Positions 7,394 to 13,612 of a DNA stretch of 39,634 bases are shown piece after piece (the stretch's first letter is position 1; each line of letters opens with the position of its first letter). Source of the DNA: Moorena sp. SIO3I8 (lineage in GTDB: Bacteria; Cyanobacteriota; Cyanobacteriia; Cyanobacteriales; Coleofasciculaceae). The stretch covers positions 59,959 to 99,592 of the forward strand of contig NZ_JAAHHW010000015.1 in assembly GCF_010692325.1 (NCBI RefSeq), written 5' to 3'. The notes beneath the pieces were generated by a model. The model was not told where the DNA came from. It saw only the letters and a list, made by a program, of their open reading frames with translations, and searched no databases. The position numbers and the translations under genes were made by a program.

Positions 7394-9178
7394 ATGCTCA
7401 AACTTACTTGGAGCTTACCCCATGTAACTCCAGCTGCGATCGCTGCAGCCTTTCTACTAACTCCCAATGGTCTAGCCAATGAATCTCAACCAAAGTCAAC
7501 AACCGCCCAGGAATTATCCATAGCAGTAGAGTTACTTCCCCCCATCTCTGTGGAAGTCATGGAGCAGGTGACACCTGTTGACCAGTTGTTACCAGGATCA
7601 CCAATAACGGAATTACCAACAAGTACACAAGGGTTTGACCATGAACTAACTCCCCATATCGAACCCAATATCGAACAGACAAATGATCCGATGGCTCAAG
7701 TCACATCAGTATCCCAGTTATCGGATGTCCAGCCCACAGATTGGGCATTCCAAGCCTTACAATCTATCGTAGAGCGCTACGGTTGTATGGCAGGATATCC
7801 TGATGGTAGCTATCGTGGCAATCGTCCCCTCAACCGTTATGAATTTGCTGCTGCTCTCAATGCCTGTTTCGATCAGCTCAGTAAGGTCATTGCTGCTCCC
7901 GATTTGTCATCTTCCTACTCTAAAGAGGATCTAGAAGCAATCAAGGGTTTGCAAGGAGAGTTTACCCTCGAACTAGCTCGACTGCGTGGTAACCTCGATG
8001 CTGTAACCGCTCGTACTGCTGAAGTCGAAATTACTGAGTTTTCCACCACGACTAAGCTCAATGGCGAAGTAGACTTTATCCTAATTGACTACTTCACCGA
8101 TAACAAAGCTGCCCCTTGTTGCAGTGACCCAACTCAAGACGATAGTCTTACCACTACATTCACAGGTCTTGCCCTATTATCCTTTGATACCAGTTTCACC
8201 GGTAAAGACCTGTTACGCACTAGAATCGACGCTACCAACGTGCCCGAATTGAATAACCCCCTTGATGGCACAGACATGACTCTCTATGACTTTGAGACAG
8301 ATACTGACAACGAGTTTGTCTTAACCGAACTATATTATCGATTCCCGATTAGCGATCGCATTCAAGCTCATATTGCAGCAGCAGGTCTGTCAGCTGATGA
8401 GATTACAGACCCCCTCAATCCCGTCTCAGCCCTCTCCCGTTTTGGAGTACATAACCCCCTTTATCGCCTAGCTGAAGGTGGTGGCGCTGCTATTCGTTAT
8501 CAATTTAATGACTCAATTAGAATCAGTGTAGCTTATTTAGGTAGTGCCGCTAGTATCTCTAATCCCACCGAAGGTAATGGGCTATTTAATGGTCAATTTG
8601 GTGCTTTCACTCAGCTAACCTTAACACCAAATCAGCGTTTAGGTATTGGATTAAATTATGTCCATTACTATTCTCCTGAACCAAACTCAGGGATTGATGT
8701 AACTGGCAGTACTGGCAGTCAATTTTCCCAAGCACCCTTTGGTGATCAAACCGCTACCTCGGCTAATGGGTTTGGTTTACAAGCGAGATATCGATTTAGT
8801 CCTGGTTTTGCCCTTGGGGGTTGGCTTAGTTATATCAATGCCAACGCCGAATCCTCTCCCCGCCAAATTGGTTTTGATGGCTCAAAGGGGGCTAAAGCTG
8901 ATATCTGGACTTGGGCGATAACCATGGCATTTCCAGATTTAGGCAAAGAAGGCAATGAATTAGGTTTCGTTTTTGGAATGCCCCCTAGACTAGCTGAAAA
9001 TGATATTAACAGTCGTCAAGATTCGGATGTATCTTACCATTTAGAGACCTTTTATCGCTACCAAATTAATGACAATATATCCATCACTCCCGGTCTATTT
9101 GTAATTATATCTCCAGAACACAACAGTAACAACAATAGTATCGTAGTACCAATGCTAAAAACTAAATTTATTTTTTGA
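7394..9178 (+). CDS. iron uptake porin (SLH + OprB-type beta-barrel)
   Basis: Cyanobacterial outer-membrane channel of the SomA/SomB/IutA-like type. An N-terminal signal peptide (hydrophobic AAIAAAFLL ending at GLANES) is followed by a variable linker. One SLH domain (SQLSDVQPTDWAFQALQSI ... YPDGSYRGNRPLNRYEFA) anchors the protein to pyruvylated cell-wall polysaccharide. A short coiled coil leads into the barrel (FSTTTKLNGEV to the terminal strand MLKTKFIF, ending in phenylalanine as outer-membrane proteins do). The ATG at 7394 is chosen because the signal peptide starts there; an upstream TTG at 7343 would add 17 residues. A second porin of the same design starts at 28569. Solute specificity cannot be read from sequence. 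Confidence 0.93.
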   Translation: MLKLTWSLPHVTPAAIAAAFLLTPNGLANESQPKSTTAQELSIAVELLPPISVEVMEQVTPVDQLLPGSPITELPTSTQGFDHELTPHIEPNIEQTNDPMAQVTSVSQLSDVQPTDWAFQALQSIVERYGCMAGYPDGSYRGNRPLNRYEFAAALNACFDQLSKVIAAPDLSSSYSKEDLEAIKGLQGEFTLELARLRGNLDAVTARTAEVEITEFSTTTKLNGEVDFILIDYFTDNKAAPCCSDPTQDDSLTTTFTGLALLSFDTSFTGKDLLRTRIDATNVPELNNPLDGTDMTLYDFETDTDNEFVLTELYYRFPISDRIQAHIAAAGLSADEITDPLNPVSALSRFGVHNPLYRLAEGGGAAIRYQFNDSIRISVAYLGSAASISNPTEGNGLFNGQFGAFTQLTLTPNQRLGIGLNYVHYYSPEPNSGIDVTGSTGSQFSQAPFGDQTATSANGFGLQARYRFSPGFALGGWLSYINANAESSPRQIGFDGSKGAKADIWTWAITMAFPDLGKEGNELGFVFGMPPRLAENDINSRQDSDVSYHLETFYRYQINDNISITPGLFVIISPEHNSNNNSIVVPMLKTKFIF

Positions 9179-9192
9179 TTTATTGTAAGCAT

Positions 9193-9278
9193 ATGCGCTA
9201 CGCGCACGCGTGCGCGTTCAGCCGTCAGCTGACAGCTTAAGATAAACCTGTTTGGCCTATGGCCACGCTACGGGAATG
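9193..9278. repeat. short dispersed GCTACGC/GGCC palindromes
   Basis: Adjacent small palindromes include GCGCTACGCGCACGCGTGCG (from 9193), a CAGCTGAC/GTCAGCTG motif, and TGGCCTATGGCCACGCTACG at about 9251. The same vocabulary (GTTCGCGTAGCGT plus a short palindrome) recurs at 21656 and 22022. These are repeats, not genes. Confidence 0.7.
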
Positions 9279-9425
9279 GGATAATTTAATATTGATAGAT
9301 GAATGAGAATTGAAAGTCAACAGAAAAGTCCATCTAAGCATAAGCTGATAGCCATCAGCTGACGTAACTCAGATTAAACCAATGGTTACCTCTGTTATTC
9401 AAAAGCTGATAGCTGAAACAAGCGT

Positions 9426-9790
9426 CCGAGTGCAGCGATTCTTGATAGCCAATCAGTAGAAACCGCAACCATGATTCATCTGGAAGTGGGCTATGATGCT
9501 GCCAAACAGGTTAAAGGTCGTAAGCGTCATCTGGTGGTGGTATCCCATGGTTTGTATTTTGGTTGTAGCCGTCAGTGCAGCTTCTTTACCAGAACGAGAG
9601 GGAGCTAAATTATTGTTCGACCAACTCCATGGACTTAGAGACAGATTTCACCGATTAATCAAAATTTGGGTTGATGGCGGTTATCGAGGTGAAGGTTTTA
9701 TGAGGTGGGTGATGGATGTCTATGGCTGGATTCAGGAGCCTTAGTATTACAAGTAATAAAAGCGTCTGAAAGTCCTGAAACAATTGAGGT
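9426..9790 (+). pseudogene. IS5-family-like transposase remnant, frameshifted
   Basis: Conceptual translation starting at 9426 reads PSAAILDSQSVETATM then GYDAAKQVKGRKRHLVV. It moves to another frame near 9555 (VAVSAASLPEREGAKLLFDQL ... WVDGGYRGEGF) and again near 9740 (LVLQVIKASESPE). DSQSV and DGGYRG carry the first two acidic residues of the DDE triad of IS5-group transposases. There is no N-terminal part, two frame changes are present, and the 3' side runs into dispersed repeats, so the gene is dead. Confidence 0.85.
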
Positions 9791-9819
9791 TGTATCTGCT
9801 CATACTTTTGGTGCTGTCA

Positions 9820-10110
9820 GCCATGCAAAGCGCGAGTGGGGGAAACCACGGCAGTCGCTCATGGGGGAGACCACGGCAGTCGCTCATGGTTAGAAGTTAC
9901 CGTAAGACAGTTGAGCCTTGTCTTGATGCAAAGCGCGAGTGGGGGAAACCCCCAAGACCGCGCAAATCACGCTAATCAATAAGTTTTACCCCTTTTTTGC
10001 ATAGCCGACCAACCATAAAGGCTCAACTGTCTAAGGTTTCGTCTCCGGGGGGAACCCCCAAGACCGCGCTGCCTCCCCAAGACCGCGCTGCCTTCCCAAG
10101 ACCGCGCAAA
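9820..10110. repeat. cluster of dispersed palindromic repeats
   Basis: Multiple copies of GCAAAGCGCGAGTGGGGGAA-type and CCCCCAAGACCGCGC-type units, plus GGCAGTCGCTCATGG units, are interleaved here. An outer inverted pair (9897-9919 and 10018-10037, TTAGACAGTTGAGCCTT core) brackets 9897-10037. The same units recur at 12735-13020. No gene is present. Confidence 0.85.
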
Positions 10111-10150
10111 TCACGCTAAATTAACATCAATAGCTTCGTAAAGCCTATTA

Positions 10151-10317
10151 TATAGCGTTTCTAGGAATCATGAGGTACAGTATTCTTTGACGTTGATTCC
10201 CTGTTTTAATGCAGGGCATCCCTATTCCTTCTTATGTCTTCCCTGTTCCCAGATCCGCTGTTCCCTGTTCCCTAAAATCCAGACATTGTGTACCTCAGAA
10301 GTCGCAGAATTGCTATA
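10151..10317. mobile_element. MITE-like element, family B
   Basis: The 29-nt terminal inverted repeats are 10151-10179 (TATAGC ... TGAGGTACA) and 10289-10317 (its complement), with 22 of 29 positions matching. The interior holds CCCTGTTCC-type simple repeats and no ORF. The same 29-nt terminus pattern occurs at 39275-39303, and a related pair at 17510/17758. Confidence 0.75.
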
Positions 10318-10430
10318 GCGTTAATTTAACGTAAAATTGACTTGGTCAATTTGAGGGCTGAAAAGCAGTTACTGAAAGACTTTCAAGTTTTTGGAGAGGT
10401 CTAATTCTAGGCTAGACAGAGAATGTTCTG

Positions 10431-10436
10431 TATAAT
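10431..10436 (+). promoter_or_regulatory. -10 box TATAAT before the cyclodeaminase/PhyH unit
   Basis: A perfect TATAAT predicts transcription starting near 10443. That makes the GTG at 10443 an unlikely start codon and supports the ATG at 10485. No convincing -35 box is seen at 17 bp. Confidence 0.6.
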
Positions 10437-10484
10437 GATTCAGTGTTGATTACTCGGGCAGAGTTCGTCCCATATAACAAAATC

Positions 10485-11567
10485 ATGGAAACTCTTTTAA
10501 TTAGGCCTGAAGATATTGCTGAAGTTGTCAAGCAAGTTGGGCTTGATTCCTTAATGGACAGGATGATGGCTAGTTTGACCGAAGCGTTCAAGGAAGTGAA
10601 TCGAGGTCAAGGGGAACTGCGATCGCGGGCGGGATTTGTCAAAAAACCATCCTGTGCTTGTGTCGAATGGATGCCCTACATGAGAAAAACAGACCAGTCG
10701 GTCACAATCAAAGTAGTTGCCTATCAGCCAGACAATATTGAGACAATCGGCATCCCTACGGTTTTAGCAACGACGAGCCTGTATGACTTTAACAACGGTC
10801 ATTTAGTGGCTCTGTGTGATGCTGTGACCCTAACTGCTATTCGGACAGGAGCTGCTTCAGCCATAGCTAGCAAGATTCTAGCCCATCCTGATAGTGCTAC
10901 TGTTGGACTGGTAGGAGCAGGAGCACAGGCAGTCACTCAGTTACACGGGTTGAGTCGAGTGTTTCCATTGCGAGAGGTCTTAGTTTTTGATGTTGACCCA
11001 GATGTAGCTCGCTCATTCTCCTCACGAGTAGCATTTTTAGGGCTATCAGTTCGGAGTTGTTCCCTAGAAGAACTCGAACGCAATGCTGATATTATTTGCA
11101 CAGCAACTTCGGTTGATGAAGGAGCAGATCCCGTCATGACCGGTGAAAACCTCAAACCTCACGTTCATATTAATGCCGTAGGTGCAGATATCATCGGCAA
11201 AACAGAGTTGCCCCTATCTTTGCTCAAACAAAGTTTTGTCTGCCCAGACTTTCCCGAACAAGCCTTGGTTGAAGGGGAATCTCAGCAATTACAACCGGAG
11301 GAAATCGGGCCGAGTTTAATGGAAGTGATTGAGCGACCAGAAAAGTTTTATCATTGGCGAGAACAGCAGACAATATTTGACTCTACGGGATTGGCAATAG
11401 AAGACCATGTCGCATTGGCAATTATGCAGGAATTGGTACAGGTTCACGGCTTAGGTCAACGTCTGCAACTTGAATATTGTCCGAAAGATCCGTATAACCC
11501 ATACGAGTTTATGACCAGTTCAGCGCAGCATTCGTCAGCACAGCCAGAACCATTAGCAGTAAGTTAA
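10485..11567 (+). CDS. ornithine cyclodeaminase / mu-crystallin family protein
   Basis: NAD(P)-binding enzyme of the OCD/mu-crystallin family, whose members include ornithine cyclodeaminase (ornithine to proline), alanine dehydrogenase, imine reductases and EutC of ectoine use. Seen: an N-terminal substrate domain (ALTEAFKEVNRGQG; EWMPYM), then AIRTGAASAIASKIL and the Rossmann motif GLVGAGAQAVTQLHGL, then a late D-rich region (INAVGADIIGK). The length of 360 residues is normal. ATG 10485 is preferred over GTG 10443 because a TATAAT box sits at 10431. A PhyH dioxygenase follows after 72 bp on the same strand, so the two are probably one transcript. The substrate cannot be fixed from sequence. 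Confidence 0.88.
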   Translation: METLLIRPEDIAEVVKQVGLDSLMDRMMASLTEAFKEVNRGQGELRSRAGFVKKPSCACVEWMPYMRKTDQSVTIKVVAYQPDNIETIGIPTVLATTSLYDFNNGHLVALCDAVTLTAIRTGAASAIASKILAHPDSATVGLVGAGAQAVTQLHGLSRVFPLREVLVFDVDPDVARSFSSRVAFLGLSVRSCSLEELERNADIICTATSVDEGADPVMTGENLKPHVHINAVGADIIGKTELPLSLLKQSFVCPDFPEQALVEGESQQLQPEEIGPSLMEVIERPEKFYHWREQQTIFDSTGLAIEDHVALAIMQELVQVHGLGQRLQLEYCPKDPYNPYEFMTSSAQHSSAQPEPLAVS

Positions 11568-11639
11568 ACCACAAATAAGCGTGGGTCAAATGACGCACAG
11601 GAAAGCTCGTTAGTATTTAGTTTCAAGGAGAAATTTTCC

Positions 11640-12461
11640 ATGCAACTCAGCAACGAACAATTGCAAACTTATCATGACCTTGGCTATCTCTTAGTGCAAA
11701 ACTGTTTTTCCGAAGCAGAAATAGATCGCATGAGAACTGAACTGCGGACAATATATGCCCAGGAAACACCTAGAAAAATTATTGAGGGAAATGAAAACCA
11801 GATCCGCACAGTTCTAGGTGTACATACTGAAAACGAAATTTTTCGACGTTGCTCCCACCATGCTTGTATTGTTAAACCCATAATGAAAATTCTGGGGAGC
11901 CAGGTCTATATTCATCAAAGCCAAATTAATCCCAAAGTAGCCTGGCAAAATGATGTTTGGATCTGGCATCAAGATTATGTATTTTTTAAGACAGAAGATG
12001 GTATTCCCACACCTCAGCTAGTCATTGCGCTTGTTTTCTTATATGAAGTTAACGAATTTAATGGGCCGTTAATGTTAATTCCCGGTTCTCATAAGGAAGG
12101 TATCGTTAGCGTTTTGAATCCTGTAACAGATAGTGAGACTGATGAGAGCGAAGAAGAATGGCTTCGACATATTAAAACGAACCAGACTTATCATGTTGAT
12201 CGCGAAACAGTTGAAAAATTGATAAATCAGTATGGTATTGTAGCACCAAAGGGAAAAGCCGGTTCAGTTCTCTTTATGCATCCTAATTGCGTTCATGGTT
12301 CAAACTCGAATATGTCTCCCTTTGATCGGACATTATTGGTGATCAAGTACAACAGCGTTAAAAATCTTCCAATTCCTGTAGAAAATCCACGTCCTGAATT
12401 TCAAGCCTCTCGCAATTATACACCAATAGAACCTTTATCGGATGAAGTTTTGTTGGTCTAG
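11640..12461 (+). CDS. phytanoyl-CoA dioxygenase (PhyH) family hydroxylase, EctD-like
   Basis: Fe(II)/2-oxoglutarate-dependent oxygenase of 273 residues. The iron ligands H110-x-D112 (WIWHQDY) and H219 (CVHGSNSN) and the 2-oxoglutarate arginine R230 (PFDRTLL) are all present, so it should be active. The stretch around the HxD motif (WHQDY followed by TEDGIPTP, then NGPLMLIPGSHK at ~141-152) resembles ectoine hydroxylase and other free-amino-acid hydroxylases more than lipid-type PhyH. AAGGAG at 11625-11630 lies 9 nt before the ATG. It follows the cyclodeaminase-family gene by 72 bp. A joint pathway making a hydroxylated proline-like or cyclic amino acid is an inference. No ectABC genes are in the window. 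Confidence 0.88.
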   Translation: MQLSNEQLQTYHDLGYLLVQNCFSEAEIDRMRTELRTIYAQETPRKIIEGNENQIRTVLGVHTENEIFRRCSHHACIVKPIMKILGSQVYIHQSQINPKVAWQNDVWIWHQDYVFFKTEDGIPTPQLVIALVFLYEVNEFNGPLMLIPGSHKEGIVSVLNPVTDSETDESEEEWLRHIKTNQTYHVDRETVEKLINQYGIVAPKGKAGSVLFMHPNCVHGSNSNMSPFDRTLLVIKYNSVKNLPIPVENPRPEFQASRNYTPIEPLSDEVLLV

Positions 12462-12495
12462 TAGCAAGCTGCTCTTAAGTTAATAATTTTTAGCC

Positions 12496-12526
12496 AGGGA
12501 GCTACTTTCTACGAACCTAGCTCCCT
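12496..12526 (+). terminator. hairpin after PhyH gene, possible terminator
   Basis: A 9-bp stem, AGGGAGCTA (12496-12504) with TAGCTCCCT (12518-12526), lies 35 bp after the PhyH stop. There is no U-run on the + strand, so intrinsic termination is uncertain. Confidence 0.45.
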
Positions 12527-12734
12527 CAAAAAGTAGTAATATGAAATATTTAAACATTTGCTACAAATGATTGATGGGGTGATTGTTTTTTTGAGTGTAG
12601 CAATTTTATTTTGACTGGGGATTTTTTTTTGAAAGCTATACAACAAAAGCTGAGGGGGTGACGAAATAAGCTAAAACGTTGACTCTATAAGCGATCTAGC
12701 TCTTAGGCCTCGTTGATAATACTTTCGTTGTCTT

Positions 12735-13020
12735 GATGCAGTCGCTCATGGTTTGAATTTACCGTAAGACAGTTGAGCCTTAATCAATGGAGGCGCGCTT
12801 TCCTATGGCGAATTAAATTACGGGGTCGTGCCCTGAGGGGGTGACAACAAGGCTAAAAACTAGACAGGGTATCGGGTGTGGGGTGTGGGGGGTGGGGAAA
12901 ATAGAAGCGATGCAGCGTGGTCTTGGGGGTTTCCCCCACTCGCGCAAAGCATGGCTGACAGCGATGCAGCAAGGGAACAGGGGGTTTCCCCCACTCGCGC
13001 TTTGCATCAAGACGGGAATA
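12735..13020. repeat. second cluster of dispersed repeats
   Basis: The region carries GCAGTCGCTCATGGTTTGAA and ACCGTAAGACAGTTGAGCCT (also at 9876-9919), a GGCGAATTAAATTACGGG unit, and two copies of GGGGGTTTCCCCCACTCGCG with flanking GCTTTGCAT. GGGAATA/GGGAACA simple repeats follow to about 13055. Nothing coding is seen between 12530 and 13066. Confidence 0.8.
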
Positions 13021-13066
13021 GGGAATAGGGAACAGCGGATCTGGGAGTAGGGAATATGATCGGTAT

Positions 13067-13199
13067 TCAAGCGGACTTGATATTAGGGGTTAATCCTAAT
13101 ACCTTGTGTTTTTCCCAACACTTGTGTGCTCGCTCCAGCTGCTGAGCAATCCCTTGAACACCAACAATTGGCAAAGCTTGCTCTAGCAACTCTTGACAC
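13067..13199 (-). pseudogene. C-terminal tail of a gene interrupted by the tnpB element
   Basis: Immediately past the tnpB element end, the minus strand is open for 43 codons to a TGA at 13067-13069. It reads QELLEQALPIVGVQGIAQQ then LERAHKCWEKHKVLGLTPNI with good protein-like composition. I do not recognise the family. It is most simply the 3' end of a gene split by insertion of the IS; the 5' part is not seen nearby, because the intron and PP2C gene lie on the other side. Confidence 0.45.
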
Positions 13200-13235
13200 T
13201 CCCCGGTCTAAAGACGCGGGGATTCTTGGTTCAAC
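13195..13235 (-). other. IS605-type right end with hairpin (omega-RNA 3' region)
   Basis: Minus-strand TCCCCG (13222-13217) pairs with CGGGGA (13205-13200) around an 11-nt loop, followed by GTGTCAA, the typical end of these elements. In intact IS605-type elements the TnpB guide RNA scaffold ends here and the flanking host DNA (13195 downward on this strand) supplies the guide. A near-identical end occurs at 21636-21700. Confidence 0.65.
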
Positions 13236-13533
13236 GACTCGGCTTGCTGTGACAAGTTTGCACCAGCCACAGTAGAGGCCAAATCTCCCCAAGCGTTTGG
13301 GTCGTTTAAGACCAAAGTTCCGACATGCCCTGCCGTACTTAAGGCTCTTTCTAGGATGTTGATTGCAGCGTTGTGGTCTCTGTCGAGAGAACAACCACAC
13401 TGACAAACATGGGTTCTAGTTGATAGAGATTTTTTAACTACTTCACCACAATTAGAACAATTTTGACTAGTATAGGCAGGGTTAACCGCAACAGTTACCT
13501 TGCCAAACTTAGTGCCAAAATATTCCATCCATT
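13208..13533 (-). pseudogene. tnpB: tnpB 3' fragment (IS200/IS605-type)
   Basis: This is the C-terminal ~108 residues of TnpB, the RNA-guided nuclease ancestor of Cas12. It includes the zinc ribbon (CSNCGEVV ... CQCGCSL) and the RuvC-III motif DRDHNAAINI. The frame is bounded upstream by a group II intron end rather than a start codon: the codon before WMEYFG is completed across the intron junction at 13533/13534. The RuvC-I and -II regions are absent, so the protein is inactive. The stop at 13208 lies inside the terminal hairpin of the element, as is usual. Confidence 0.9.
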
Positions 13534-13611
13534 ATTAAACTAAGCCGGTGAGTCGCCTCACCGACTCGTCTTCAGAACCGGACGTGACATTTTCACATCA
13601 TCCGGCTCCTC
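13534..13611 (-). mobile_element. group II intron 3' remnant: domains V and VI
   Basis: On the minus strand 13608-13575 is exactly 34 nt and matches domain V. It begins GAGCCGGATGATG with the AGC triad, has a GAAA tetraloop (GTGAAAAT), and closes with TCACGTCCGGTTC containing the two-base bulge. Domain VI follows as a 9-bp hairpin (GTCGGTGAG, loop GCGA, CTCACCGGC), then TTAGTTTAAT ending in AT at 13534, the usual AY 3' end. The 3' exon is tnpB. Everything 5' of domain V (ribozyme domains I-IV and reverse transcriptase) is missing or replaced by the PP2C gene, so the intron cannot splice alone. Confidence 0.85.
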
Positions 13612-13612
13612 A

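Noticed and set aside
9784-9975. 63-codon frame in the repeat cluster
   Set aside because: It is encoded by the repeat units shared with 12735-13020.
12813-13070. 85-codon minus-strand frame and its overlapping + strand counterpart
   Set aside because: Both are made of dispersed GGGGGTTTCCCCC-type repeats and GGGAATA simple repeats.
13083-13406. 107-codon minus-strand frame overlapping tnpB
   Set aside because: It overlaps the well-supported TnpB zinc-ribbon frame; its composition is that of an off-frame shadow.
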